Below the pieces are notes generated by a model. It had not been told where the DNA came from. It made no database searches and saw only the letters and a program-made list of their open reading frames with translations. A stretch of 33,058 nucleotides of DNA from positions 1 to 33,058 of the forward strand of contig JANJXT010000012.1 of the NCBI GenBank assembly GCA_024708885.1. The letters run 5' to 3'. The stretch is from Thiobacillus sp. (GTDB taxonomy: Bacteria > Pseudomonadota > Gammaproteobacteria > Burkholderiales > Thiobacillaceae). Both the position numbers and the translations under genes were made by a program. The first letter of the stretch is position 1. Every line of letters starts with the position of its first letter. Shown piece after piece: positions 15,393 through 26,822 of this stretch.

Positions 15393-15422
15393 TTCTTCGC
15401 GCTTCTTCGCGCCCTTCGCGGA
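15393..15422 (+). repeat. 30-bp repeat just after the aspS stop
   Basis: TTCTTCGCGC, then CCTTCGCGGA, is an inverted copy of 14962-14991 with three mismatches. It lies 13 bases beyond the aspS stop codon in the minus-strand direction and has internal TTCTTCGCGC periodicity. Confidence 0.7.
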
Positions 15423-15435
15423 TGAAAAAACAACT

Positions 15436-17229
15436 TCACGCCGCCTTGTCCGTGCCCACCGGGTTGCGCAGGCGGATGTGCAGCTCGCGCAGCTGTTTTT
15501 CGTCGACGACGTTGGGGGCGTTGGTCATGAGGCAGGAGGCGCGCTGGGTCTTGGGGAAGGCGATGACGTCGCGGATGGACTCGGCGCCGGCCATGAGGGT
15601 GACCAGGCGGTCGAGGCCGAAGGCGAGGCCGCCGTGCGGGGGGGCGCCGTACTGGAGGGCGTCGAGCAGGAAGCCGAATTTCTCGCGCCGTTCTTCCTCG
15701 CCGATGTTGAGCGCGGCGAACACTTTTTCCTGGATGTCCTCGCGGTGGATGCGCACCGAGCCGCCGCCGACTTCCCAGCCGTTCAGCACCATGTCGTAGG
15801 CTTTCGACAGGCACTTGCCGGGATCGCTGGCGAGCCAGTCCTCGTGGCCGTCCTTGGGGGCGGTGAAGGGGTGGTGCAGGGCGTCCCAGCGGTTCTCGTC
15901 CTCGTTGAATTCGAACATGGGGAAGTCGACCACCCACAGCGGCGCCCAGGCGCGGCCGTCGACGTGGCCTTTCTCGTGGCCGATCTTCAGGCGCAGTGCG
16001 CCCAGCGCATCGTTGACGATCTTCGCGCGGTCGGCGCCGAAGAAAATCAGGTCGCCGTTGGCAGCGCCGCTGCGCTCGACCACGGCTTGCAGTGCGGCCT
16101 CGGAGAGGTTCTTGACGATGGGCGATTGCAGGCCGGCTTCGTTCAACTGCGTCACGTCATTGACCTTGATGTAGGCCAGACCCCGGGCGCCGTAGATCTT
16201 GACGAATTCGGTGCAGGCGTCGATCTCGCCGCGGGAGAGGCTCGCGCCGCCGGGGATGCGCAGCGCGGCGACGCGGCCCTTGGGATCGTTGGCCGGGCCG
16301 GCGAAGACCTTGAACGCGACGTCCTTCATGACGTCGCCGACGTCGACGATTTCCAGCGTCACGCACAGGTCGGGCTTGTCGGAGCCGTATCTGCTCATCG
16401 CTTCGGCGTAGGACATGCGCGGGAAGGCGGCCGGCAGTTCGACGCCCTGCGCCTTCGCCATCATGTCGCGGATCATGCCTTCGACGAGCTTCATGATTGC
16501 GTCTTCGCCCATGAAGGAGGTTTCCAGGTCGACCTGGGTGAATTCGGGCTGGCGGTCGGCGCGCAGGTCCTCGTCACGGAAGCACCGGGTGATCTGGAAA
16601 TAGCGGTCGAAGCCGGACACCATCAGGAGCTGCTTGAAGAGCTGCGGCGACTGCGGCAGCGCGTAGAACATGCCGTCGTGCACGCGCGAGGGGACGAGGT
16701 AATCGCGCGCACCTTCCGGGGTGGAGCGCGTCAGCATCGGCGTTTCGACCTCGATGAAGCCGTTCGTGTCGAGATGGTCGCGCATCAGCTTGGCCACCCG
16801 GTAGCGCAGGCGCAGGTTCTTCTGCATCGGCTCGCGGCGCAGGTCGAGGTAGCGGTACTGCAGGCGCACGTTCTCGTTGACCGCCTCGTCGTCGAGCTGG
16901 AACGGCGGCGTGAGCGAGGGGTTGAGGATCTCCAGCGTCTGCGTCAGCACCTCGACCATGCCGGTCGGCAGGTTGGGGTTCTCGGTGCCGGCGGGACGCA
17001 GGCGCACCGTGCCGTCGATTTTCAGGACGAATTCGGTGCGCACCTCCTCGGCCAGGCGGAACGCGTCCGGGGTGTCGGGGTCGATCACCACCTGCACCGT
17101 GCCCTCGCGGTCGCGCAGGTCGATGAAGATGACGCCGCCGTGGTCGCGCCGGCGGTGCGCCCAGCCGCACAGGGTGACGCGGTTGCCGATGTCGGCGGCC
17201 GAGACGCCGCCGCAGTAGTGAGTACGCAT
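15436..17229 (-). CDS. aspS: Aspartyl-tRNA synthetase (bacterial type)
   Basis: The 597-residue protein has the full bacterial AspRS layout. An N-terminal OB-fold anticodon domain ([32 protein letters not shown]) comes first. The class II catalytic core has motif 2 ([20 protein letters not shown]) and motif 3 ([13 protein letters not shown]). Between them is the GAD insertion domain characteristic of bacterial enzymes. It charges tRNA-Asp. Whether it is discriminating or also charges tRNA-Asn cannot be decided by eye. The start at 17229 (MRTHYC) fits the family; the frame stays open upstream only as an overlap artefact. It follows the DUF502 gene with an 8-base gap and is probably cotranscribed. 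Confidence 0.97.
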   Translation of the reverse strand: MRTHYCGGVSAADIGNRVTLCGWAHRRRDHGGVIFIDLRDREGTVQVVIDPDTPDAFRLAEEVRTEFVLKIDGTVRLRPAGTENPNLPTGMVEVLTQTLEILNPSLTPPFQLDDEAVNENVRLQYRYLDLRREPMQKNLRLRYRVAKLMRDHLDTNGFIEVETPMLTRSTPEGARDYLVPSRVHDGMFYALPQSPQLFKQLLMVSGFDRYFQITRCFRDEDLRADRQPEFTQVDLETSFMGEDAIMKLVEGMIRDMMAKAQGVELPAAFPRMSYAEAMSRYGSDKPDLCVTLEIVDVGDVMKDVAFKVFAGPANDPKGRVAALRIPGGASLSRGEIDACTEFVKIYGARGLAYIKVNDVTQLNEAGLQSPIVKNLSEAALQAVVERSGAANGDLIFFGADRAKIVNDALGALRLKIGHEKGHVDGRAWAPLWVVDFPMFEFNEDENRWDALHHPFTAPKDGHEDWLASDPGKCLSKAYDMVLNGWEVGGGSVRIHREDIQEKVFAALNIGEEERREKFGFLLDALQYGAPPHGGLAFGLDRLVTLMAGAESIRDVIAFPKTQRASCLMTNAPNVVDEKQLRELHIRLRNPVGTDKAA

Positions 17230-17237
17230 GTTGGGTC

Positions 17238-17840
17238 CTATTGGATTGGGGGGCGCGTCTCGCCGGAGACGACACCCATCGAGATGATGTATTTGAGCGC
17301 ACGGTCGACCGAGATGTCGAGTTCGATGACCTCGTTGCGCCTGACGTAGAAATAGAAGCCGTTGACCGGACTCGGCGTGGTGGGGATGAACACCGCGACG
17401 TGCTCTTCCGGCAGGGCGCGCGCCACCTCGTCCGGCACGTTGGTCTGGAACGCCAGCGACCAGGCCTGCGGATGCGGGTAGTGCACCAGCAGCACCTTGC
17501 GGAAGGCGTGGCCGTTGCCGGCGAGGAGCGTGTCGGAGACCTGCTTGACGCCGCCATAGATGGATTTCACCACGGGAATGCGGACGAGCAGGCGCTCCCA
17601 GGCGTCGATGATCTTCTGGCCGAAGAAGTTGGTGGCGAACACACCGGTAAGCAGGATCACCACGAGGGTAAGGATCACCCCCAGGCCGGGGACGTGCACG
17701 CCGATCCAGGCCCGCGGCTGCCACGCGGCGGGCAGCAGCGTAAGACTCTGATCCATCGTGCCGATCAGCAGATCGAGCACCCACAGGGTGATGCCGAGCG
17801 GCACCCAGATGAGGAGGCCGGTGATGAAATAACGTTTCAT
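17238..17840 (-). CDS. DUF502 family membrane protein
   Basis: The 200-residue protein has two N-terminal membrane helices ([24 protein letters not shown] and [23 protein letters not shown]), then the conserved [19 protein letters not shown] block and a soluble domain with [15 protein letters not shown]. This is the DUF502 family, which often lies between fmdB and aspS in proteobacteria, the order seen here. Function is not established. The ATG at 17840 overlaps the end of repeat copy E, whose terminal bases supply the sequence just upstream of the start, so the gene's own leader appears to have been replaced by repeat sequence. Confidence 0.88.
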   Translation of the reverse strand: MKRYFITGLLIWVPLGITLWVLDLLIGTMDQSLTLLPAAWQPRAWIGVHVPGLGVILTLVVILLTGVFATNFFGQKIIDAWERLLVRIPVVKSIYGGVKQVSDTLLAGNGHAFRKVLLVHYPHPQAWSLAFQTNVPDEVARALPEEHVAVFIPTTPSPVNGFYFYVRRNEVIELDISVDRALKYIISMGVVSGETRPPIQ

Positions 17841-18006
17841 CCTGCATTCCGCGCCACAGAGACACAACGGCACGGAGAAACCCGAAAAACAGGGCATCTC
17901 CGCGCTTTTCCCCGCTCATCCATCGGGTGAGCCGCAGCAGGAATGCAAACATGTGTTTTTGTTCGCTGTTCTCTGCGTCTCTGCGGTTCAACTGCTTTTT
18001 CTAGAT
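17839..18006 (-). repeat. Dispersed repeat element, copy E (inverted), abutting the DUF502 start
   Basis: The copy is in minus orientation with arms CCACAGAGACACA (plus strand, 17854-17866) and CTCTGCGTCTCTGCGGTTCAA (17971-17991). The core is conserved (CCATCGGGTGAGCCGCAGCA, 17920-17939). Its right end, reading GGAATGCAGGAT on the minus strand, runs into the ATG at 17840. Confidence 0.88.
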
Positions 18007-18077
18007 TCATACGGAGGAGAAAACGCTCATGGCGAGTCGTCGTTGCATGTTCCGGCGCAGCGAATCGCCATGAACGT

Positions 18078-18119
18078 TGGCTGGAAACAAAGAAGCGGGC
18101 GGCTCGCACCGCCCGCTTC
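18078..18119 (-). terminator. Terminator of fmdB
   Basis: GAAGCGGGCGG (18092-18102) pairs with CCGCCCGCTTC (18109-18119). Read on the minus strand, the hairpin is followed by TCTTTGTTT. It begins 16 bases after the fmdB stop, so fmdB is probably a single-gene transcript here. Confidence 0.8.
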
Positions 18120-18135
18120 GCAGTCGGGTGCGCCC

Positions 18136-18393
18136 TCAATGACAGGCCGGGCAGGCGCTGGTGCCGCACGCGGACGACGGCGCCTCGGGTTTCGGTTCCG
18201 CGGGCTTGGCGCCGCCCTTGAAATCGGTGGCGTACCAGCCGGTGCCCTTCAAGGCAAAGCCGGCCGCGGTGACCTGCTTGGCGTAGTCGGCCTTGCCGCA
18301 CGAGGGACACACGCTGAGCGGCGCATCGGACACTTTTTGCATCTCGTCCTGGGCAAACCCGCAGGAGGTGCATTTGTAGGCGTAGATCGGCAT
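18136..18393 (-). CDS. FmdB family zinc-ribbon protein
   Basis: The 85-residue protein opens MPIYAYKCTSCG with two CxxC pairs (C8/C11 and C29/C32), the zinc ribbon of the FmdB family (putative regulatory proteins). A GGAGA site lies just before the ATG at 18393, which decides the start over an upstream ATG at 18453. The C-terminal tail is Pro/Lys-rich and ends in a second cysteine cluster (CGTSACPACH) that could bind metal. The gene precedes DUF502 and aspS, a common proteobacterial order, but a terminator and repeat E now stand between them. The function of the family is not firmly known. Confidence 0.88.
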   Translation of the reverse strand: MPIYAYKCTSCGFAQDEMQKVSDAPLSVCPSCGKADYAKQVTAAGFALKGTGWYATDFKGGAKPAEPKPEAPSSACGTSACPACH

Positions 18394-18424
18394 GAAAATT
18401 CTCCGACAATCAAGAAGTTGGGCG

Positions 18425-18453
18425 ATTATACCCGCAACGATGCCAGCTCCCAA
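18425..18453 (-). promoter_or_regulatory. fmdB promoter
   Basis: On the minus strand, TTGGGA (18453-18448) and a perfect TATAAT (18430-18425) are separated by 17 bases. The predicted start leaves a short leader of about 25 bases before the fmdB ATG. Confidence 0.7.
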
Positions 18454-18569
18454 TCGGGGCAGCGCCGGTACGTGGCTGTTGCCAATTCATGGGCATTGCA
18501 GCCACGGCTTGCCCCTGCATGAGGCGTGCCGTTGCAGGGTCGCCCACTGAATGCGCAAGTTCCGGGCAA

Positions 18570-20609
18570 TCACCAGGCGACGCTGAAGCTGGCGTAGACA
18601 CGCCGGCTGAAAATATTGGTGTCACGGAATTCGGTGTAATCCGCACCGAGGTTCTGCGCGACAAGAGCGGCCTCCATTTCATGGCCCTGCCAGGACCAGC
18701 GGCGCGCCAGACGCGCGTCCCAGCGCGTGAAGGCATCGGTCCAGTCGCCGTCGCTGAGCCATTTCATGCGTCCCGAGCGGTAAACGCCGGCGCTTGCCGT
18801 CCAGCCGCGCGCGAGTTCGTATTGCGCAAGCAGGCTGAAGGTATTGTGCGGCACGGAATCTTCCAGGTCCGCGTCGATCGACGGGTCGGCTTGAATGAAG
18901 GCGCGCGCGTATTGTGCCGACAGCTTGAGCGCGGGCACGGGTTGCCAGCCGAGCTGCAGATCGCCCCCGCGCACGGTGAAATCGTCGTGGTTGCCGAAGT
19001 GTGCCGGGCCGCCCTTGCTGTTGATGTAATCGTGAATGGTGTCGTGGAACAGCTTGGCGTCGAGTTGCAGGCGCAGCGCCGGGTAAAGGCCAACGTAGCC
19101 CATCTCGCGCGACAGGATGCGCTCCGGTTCGAGGGAATCCGACGGCGCGAAGATCTGCGTCACGAAGGCTCCGCTGGTGGTGTAGTAGCTCAGATCGCCC
19201 TTCTGCTCGAAGAACGTCGGCGAGCGGTAGGCCTGCGAAACATTGAAGCGCAGCGTGTGCCCCTCCGCCAGGGTGTAGTTGAGCGCCAGCCGTGGCGACA
19301 CGTCGGTGCCTGTGAAATAGTGATGCTCCAGCATGGTGCCGCCTTGCAGCAGCACATCGGGATGCGCCCGCCATTCGAGATTGACGTAAGCCCGCGCGAG
19401 GGTGCCATCGAGACTTTCTCGCGTGTTGAAATAGCGCAGGCTCTCCACGCTCTCGTGGCGGACCTCGCCGCCCCATACCGCACGCCAGTTGGGCGCCAGG
19501 CGCTGATTGCGCTGGAATTCGATGTTGAAGCGGGTCTGCAGCTGGTCGTTCCCGGCTTCGAGCGTCTGCCCGGTCGCGACATAGCGGGGTGGCGCGGGAT
19601 GGCCGCCGGGACAGACGGCGGGTGCGCCCTTGACGGTGTCGAAGCAGATGGCCGCCTGGCGGGGCGCATCGAAGTTGTTGCGGCTGAAATAGGCCTGCAC
19701 CATCCATTCGTCGTCGCTGCTGCGGACACGCTGGAATCTGAACTGCACGAACTGGGCGGACGCGTCCTGCCCCTGCGGTTCGTCCGCGTTGATGGAATGC
19801 CCGGCCTGCCAGTCGCCCACCGAAACACCGAACTGCGCGCTGATCCCGTCCGTATCCGACAGGCGATACTCGGCACGGCCGTTGACGAAATAGGTCTGCG
19901 TTTCTTCGTACATCCTGACGGGCGTAATCCAGTCGACCGCATCGGCCTCGAAACGGTCGCGCGTCTGCGCCGACAGCGTCAGCCGATACCGCAGGTCGCC
20001 CTGCGCGCCGCCGTGGCGCAGGGCGAGTCCGGACATGCCTTGCTCGCCGTATTGCATGGACGCGAAGGTTCCGGGGGTCTGGCTGGGGTCCTTGGTGATG
20101 ATGTTGATGACGGAGAGAAACGCATTGGCGCCGTAGCTCGCCGCATTGGGCCCGCGCACGACTTCGATGCGCTCGATGTCGTCGACCGACAGCGGCAGCT
20201 CGCCCCAGTTGACCGCGCCATAGGCCGGGCTGTAGATCGAGCGGCCGTCGACCAGCACCTGGAAGCGGCGCGAGAAGGCGTCGGCCATGCCGTGATAACC
20301 GATGGCCCAGGTGTTGTCGCGGGTGTAGGCGACGGAAAAGCCGGGCACCAGGCGCAGCAGGTCGGGAATGTCGCGAAAGCCGGAGGCGCGGATCATGGCC
20401 TCGTCAATGACGGTGACGGCGGCGGGCGCCTCGTCGAGCGGCTGCGACAGGCGCGAAACGGACAGGACCACCGGCAGGTCGTCGTAGTAGTCGGCCTCCG
20501 TCAGGGCCTGTGCCTGCACCGGCATCAGTCCGTCGAGCAGGACCGCGAGCGCCAGTGTGGCGCAGGCTGCCGGTCGTGCGCCGTTCACCTCGTGCCGCCG
20601 CGCGGCCAT
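18570..20609 (-). CDS. TonB-dependent outer membrane receptor
   Basis: The 679-residue protein has an N-terminal export signal (ending LMPVQAQA). The plug domain begins around PLDEAPAAVTVIDEAMIRASG, with LLRLVPGF, VLVDGRSIY and IERIEVVRGPNAASYGANAF. A long beta barrel ends with a terminal aromatic pair (ASFSVAW). Such receptors import scarce ligands (siderophores, cobalamin, haem, others) using TonB. The ligand is not apparent and no riboswitch or Fur-like site was recognised upstream. The ATG at 20609 was chosen for its signal peptide; an ATG at 20663 is also possible, and neither has an ideal ribosome site. ssb lies 68 bases upstream on the same strand. Confidence 0.9.
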   Translation of the reverse strand: MAARRHEVNGARPAACATLALAVLLDGLMPVQAQALTEADYYDDLPVVLSVSRLSQPLDEAPAAVTVIDEAMIRASGFRDIPDLLRLVPGFSVAYTRDNTWAIGYHGMADAFSRRFQVLVDGRSIYSPAYGAVNWGELPLSVDDIERIEVVRGPNAASYGANAFLSVINIITKDPSQTPGTFASMQYGEQGMSGLALRHGGAQGDLRYRLTLSAQTRDRFEADAVDWITPVRMYEETQTYFVNGRAEYRLSDTDGISAQFGVSVGDWQAGHSINADEPQGQDASAQFVQFRFQRVRSSDDEWMVQAYFSRNNFDAPRQAAICFDTVKGAPAVCPGGHPAPPRYVATGQTLEAGNDQLQTRFNIEFQRNQRLAPNWRAVWGGEVRHESVESLRYFNTRESLDGTLARAYVNLEWRAHPDVLLQGGTMLEHHYFTGTDVSPRLALNYTLAEGHTLRFNVSQAYRSPTFFEQKGDLSYYTTSGAFVTQIFAPSDSLEPERILSREMGYVGLYPALRLQLDAKLFHDTIHDYINSKGGPAHFGNHDDFTVRGGDLQLGWQPVPALKLSAQYARAFIQADPSIDADLEDSVPHNTFSLLAQYELARGWTASAGVYRSGRMKWLSDGDWTDAFTRWDARLARRWSWQGHEMEAALVAQNLGADYTEFRDTNIFSRRVYASFSVAW

Positions 20610-20677
20610 CTCCGCTTCATGTCGTTTCCGGGTGCGGCACGTCGGGGACGCCCCTCGGGCCATTCTAGACCAGTTTT

Positions 20678-21139
20678 TCAGAAGGGAATGTCGTCGTCGA
20701 GGTCGTCGAAGCCGCCGCCGGACGTGCTGCGCGCGGGCGCAGGCTGCGCGGCGCTGCGCGGTGCGGCCGGCGCATGGCCGGCGTCGTCCATGTCGGCCAT
20801 GCCGCCGGAACGGCCGCCGAGCATCTGCATGCGGTCGCCGCGGATTTCGTAGGCGGTGCGCTCGATGCCGTCCTTGTCGGTGTATTTGCGCGAGCGGATG
20901 CTGCCCTCGATGTAGACCTGGCTGCCTTTCTTCAGATACTGCCCGCACACTTCGGCGGTGCGGCCGAAGAAGGCGATGCGGTGCCATTCGGTGGCTTCCT
21001 GCAGGGCGCCGCTCTTGTCCTTGAACTTGTCGGTGGTCGCGATGCTGAAGTTGGCGACCGCCTCGCCGCTGGGCAGGTAGCGCATCTCGGGGTCGCGCCC
21101 CAGGTTGCCGACCAGAATGACCTTGTTCACCGATGCCAT
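20678..21139 (-). CDS. ssb: Single-stranded DNA-binding protein
   Basis: The 153-residue protein has an OB fold ([21 protein letters not shown], then FSIATT and [33 protein letters not shown]), a Gly/Pro/Ala-rich linker, and the acidic tip DDDIPF that recruits replication and repair partners. SSB covers single-stranded DNA during replication, recombination and repair. The start at 21139 has a GGGGGA purine run upstream and gives the standard N terminus. It lies 55 bases downstream of the MFS gene and near uvrA, a common gene neighbourhood in proteobacteria. Confidence 0.97.
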   Translation of the reverse strand: MASVNKVILVGNLGRDPEMRYLPSGEAVANFSIATTDKFKDKSGALQEATEWHRIAFFGRTAEVCGQYLKKGSQVYIEGSIRSRKYTDKDGIERTAYEIRGDRMQMLGGRSGGMADMDDAGHAPAAPRSAAQPAPARSTSGGGFDDLDDDIPF

Positions 21140-21194
21140 GTTTTCCCCCGTAGCTGAAGTTTGATGATGCCTGCGCGGCAACAGACGAATTCTA

Positions 21195-22577
21195 TCAGGC
21201 CGCGCCGATCAGGCTGCGCAAACCGGTTTCGTCCCAGCCGTGGGCGCTGACTTTCAGCAGGGCGACGCCTTCCTCGGCGAGGACGCTCGCCTCGACGACG
21301 CCGGCGAGTGCCGCCAGACGAGCCCTGAGCAGCGCGGCCTGATCGGCGGGCATGGCGCCGACGTGGAACATGCGGGTCTTGACGGCGGGCGGCGCAGCCA
21401 TCGACAGCGCGACGACGAGCCACACGCCCATCAGCACGACGCAGAAGGCGAAGGTCGCGGCGAAGCCATGATGCTGCGCCAGCCAGCCGCCGGCAAGGCC
21501 GCCGAAAAACAGGCCCAGCGCCTGGGCCGTGTTGTACACGCCCATCGCGGTGCCCTTGGCGGACGCGGGCGCAAGCTTGGAAATCAGCGAGGGCAGCGTG
21601 GCCTCGAGGATGTTGAAGGCGACGAAAAACGCGAACAGCGCCCACACGATGGCCCAGAAATGGGCGATGCCGAGCGCAAGGCCGATCTGCGCGACGAGCA
21701 TCAGCGCGACCGCGCCGACGAATACGGGTTTCAGACGATGGCGCTTCTCGCCATAAATGATGGCCGGCACCATCAGCGCGAAGGAGGCGAGCACCACCGG
21801 CAGATACACCGCCCAGTGGTCGGCGGGAACGAGGCCGGCGTTCTTCAGCGCCACCGGCACGACGACGAACATCGCCATCTGCGCCGTGTGGAGGGCAAAA
21901 ATGCCGAAGTCGAGGCGCAGCAACTGACGGTTCGCCAGCACCTCGCGCAGGCCGGCCGGATCGGTCTGCGCGTCGGCATGGAAACGGCTGAGCGCAGGAT
22001 CGGGCACCCAGTATTTCACCACCCAGATCGCCGCCAGGGTCAGCACACCGGTGAGTGCGAACAGCCCCGGCACGCCGATGACGCGCGCGAGCGCCGGCCC
22101 CGCCGCCAGCGACACGGCGAAGGCGACACCGATGGTCGAGCCGATCATCGCCATGGCCTTGGTGCGGTGTTCCTCGCGGGTGAGGTCGGCGAGCATCGCG
22201 GTGACCGCGGCGGACACCGCGCCGGCACCCTGCAGGGCGCGCCCGAAGATGGTCCAGGCGATGTCGGTCGCGGCGGCGGCGACGAAGCTGCCGAAGGCGA
22301 ACACGATCAGTCCGAAGACGATGACTTTTTTGCGGCCGATGCGGTCGGACGCCATGCCGAAGGGCAGCATGAGCAGCGCCTGGGTGAGGCCGTACATGCC
22401 GAGCGCGAGGCCGACCAGGGTGTGGTTGTCGCCACCCGGCAGATGCTCCGCGTAGAGCGCGAACACCGGCAGGATGAGGAACATGCCCAGCATGCGCAGG
22501 CCGAAAATCGCCGCCAGCCCGGTCGCGGCGCGCGTTTCGGCGCGGGTCATGCGTTCGGACAGGTCGAGCTCGGCCAC
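21195..22577 (-). CDS. MFS transporter with C-terminal domain, YajR-like
   Basis: The 460-residue protein has twelve predicted membrane helices, the MFS loop motif [17 protein letters not shown] between helices 2 and 3, and the opening [21 protein letters not shown]. After the last helix comes a soluble domain of about 70 residues ([33 protein letters not shown]) that resembles the ferredoxin-like YAM domain of YajR. The transported compound is unknown; drug or metabolite export is the usual guess. It is divergent from uvrA with 64 bases between the starts, and followed by ssb. Confidence 0.87.
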   Translation of the reverse strand: MAELDLSERMTRAETRAATGLAAIFGLRMLGMFLILPVFALYAEHLPGGDNHTLVGLALGMYGLTQALLMLPFGMASDRIGRKKVIVFGLIVFAFGSFVAAAATDIAWTIFGRALQGAGAVSAAVTAMLADLTREEHRTKAMAMIGSTIGVAFAVSLAAGPALARVIGVPGLFALTGVLTLAAIWVVKYWVPDPALSRFHADAQTDPAGLREVLANRQLLRLDFGIFALHTAQMAMFVVVPVALKNAGLVPADHWAVYLPVVLASFALMVPAIIYGEKRHRLKPVFVGAVALMLVAQIGLALGIAHFWAIVWALFAFFVAFNILEATLPSLISKLAPASAKGTAMGVYNTAQALGLFFGGLAGGWLAQHHGFAATFAFCVVLMGVWLVVALSMAAPPAVKTRMFHVGAMPADQAALLRARLAALAGVVEASVLAEEGVALLKVSAHGWDETGLRSLIGAA

Positions 22578-22641
22578 TGCGGATTACGTCGGGGAGGGGA
22601 AGTCCGCTATATTAGCAGGTTACGAATTACCCCTGCCCCCC

Positions 22642-25464
<2,823 letters not shown>

Positions 25465-25466
25465 AA

Positions 25467-26201
25467 ATGGCCGAACCGATCCGCCTCTCGAAGCTGATGT
25501 CCGAACGCGGGCTGTGCTCGCGGCGCGAGGCGGACAGCTACATCGAGCGGGGACTCGTTTTCGTCGACGGCACGCGCGTCACCGAGCTCGGCACCAGGGT
25601 CGACCCCGACTGCGCGATCCGCCTCGACAGCGAGGCGCGCGTCCGCCAGCAGCAGCGCGTGACCATCCTGCTGCACAAGCCGGTGGGCTACGTCTCCGGC
25701 CAGCCCGAGCCAGGCTACCAGCCCGCCGCGACGCTGATCCGGCCCGACACGCGCTGGCGGGAAGACCGCGCGCCACAACGCTTCGCGCGCGACCACCTGA
25801 AGGGGCTCGCACCCGCAGGGCGGCTGGACATCGACTCGACGGGCCTGCTGGTGCTGACGCAGGACGGCCGCATCGCCCGGCAGCTGATCGGCGACGACTC
25901 CGAGATCGAGAAGGAATACCTGGTGCGCGTTGAAGGGAGGCTCGACGACCGGGGCCTCGCGCTGCTGAACCATGGCCTCTCGCTCGATGGCCGCCAGCTG
26001 CGGCCGGCGAAGGTCGCATGGCAGAACGCCGACCAGTTGCGCTTCATCCTGAAGGAAGGCCGCAAGCGCCAGATCCGCCGCATGTGCGAACGCGTCGGTT
26101 TGCGGGTCGTCGGCCTGAAGCGGGTGCGTATCGGGCGCGTCCGGCTGGGGGACCTCCCGCTCGGGCAGTGGCGCTATCTGCGCGACGACGAGCGATTCTG
26201 A
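25467..26201 (+). CDS. rluF: RNA pseudouridine synthase, RluF-like (RsuA family)
   Basis: The 244-residue protein has an N-terminal S4 RNA-binding domain ([24 protein letters not shown]), the RsuA-family catalytic motif [17 protein letters not shown] with the catalytic Asp, and a C-terminal block [35 protein letters not shown]. These resemble RluF, which modifies U2604 of 23S rRNA and tRNA-Tyr in E. coli. Another RsuA-family specificity cannot be excluded. The ATG follows the uvrA stop by two bases (TGAAAATG), so it is probably cotranscribed and coupled with uvrA. Confidence 0.82.
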   Translation: MAEPIRLSKLMSERGLCSRREADSYIERGLVFVDGTRVTELGTRVDPDCAIRLDSEARVRQQQRVTILLHKPVGYVSGQPEPGYQPAATLIRPDTRWREDRAPQRFARDHLKGLAPAGRLDIDSTGLLVLTQDGRIARQLIGDDSEIEKEYLVRVEGRLDDRGLALLNHGLSLDGRQLRPAKVAWQNADQLRFILKEGRKRQIRRMCERVGLRVVGLKRVRIGRVRLGDLPLGQWRYLRDDERF

Positions 26202-26243
26202 GCCGGCGGTGCCCCCCGCGGGGACCGTTCGTATTCAAAAGAC

Positions 26244-26272
26244 TTGTTGTGAAGCGGTTTACACGCTAATAA
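26244..26272 (+). promoter_or_regulatory. Probable promoter of the small lipoprotein gene
   Basis: TTGTTG (26244-26249) and TAATAA (26267-26272) are spaced by 17 bases, about 60 bases upstream of the lipoprotein start. The stretch is AT-rich compared with its surroundings. Confidence 0.5.
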
Positions 26273-26330
26273 TGGAAAGTGCGGGCGGCCAGACCCGCGT
26301 TGTTTTTTCACTCACACCAGGGAGAAATCC

Positions 26331-26600
26331 ATGCAATCCAAACTTCTCGTTGCACTCTTCGCAGCCCTTGCACTGACCGCCTGCCAGAAGGCTGAAGAAG
26401 CCGCCGCCCCCGCAATGGAACAAGCACAGGAAGCCGCCGGCGAAGCCGCGGACGCCATGGGCGAAGCCGCTGAATCGGCTGGCGAAGCCGCGGGCGCCGC
26501 TGCCGAAGCTGCGGGCGACGCTGCAGCCGCCGCCGGCGAGGCCGCGACCGACGCCGCGCAGGAAATGACGGAAGAGGCCAAGGAAGCCGTCAAGGAATAA
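26331..26600 (+). CDS. Small Ala/Glu-rich heptad-repeat lipoprotein
   Basis: The 89-residue protein has a lipoprotein signal with lipobox LTAC (Cys at residue 18), so the mature chain should be lipid-anchored in the envelope. Nearly all of it is a run of seven-residue units (GEAADAM, GEAAESA, GEAAGAA, AEAAGDA and so on), an alanine-rich amphipathic helix that could form a coiled coil or alanine zipper, comparable in style to Lpp-like proteins. A terminal Lys that would allow linkage to peptidoglycan is not the last residue (ends VKE). AGGGAGA lies before the ATG, and a promoter and terminator frame the gene, so it is a stand-alone transcript. Function is unknown. Confidence 0.85.
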   Translation: MQSKLLVALFAALALTACQKAEEAAAPAMEQAQEAAGEAADAMGEAAESAGEAAGAAAEAAGDAAAAAGEAATDAAQEMTEEAKEAVKE

Positions 26601-26622
26601 GCACGGCCCAAGGCAGCGCAAG

Positions 26623-26650
26623 ACGGCCAGGCTCACCTGGCCGTTTTGTT
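26623..26650 (+). terminator. Intrinsic terminator of the lipoprotein gene
   Basis: ACGGCCAGG (26623-26631) pairs perfectly with CCTGGCCGT (26636-26644) around a CTCA loop, followed by TTTGTTT. It starts 22 bases after the stop codon. Confidence 0.92.
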
Positions 26651-26822
26651 TGCGCCATGCAGCCGGTCCGCCTTGCACTCGACGTTCCTGAAGACCTCGA
26701 TGTGCGAGCGGATCCGCTGAAGACCCTGTCCCCTCCGTGACCGGCCCGTTTTTCCCCAATCCCGCGGCGCGGTACCGTCCCCCCCACCGCGGCGTGGGCG
26801 CACCCGGACATACGCACCCGGC

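Noticed and set aside
22578..22641. LexA/SOS box in front of uvrA
   Set aside because: No CTGT-N8-ACAG pattern is present in the short gap between the divergent starts.
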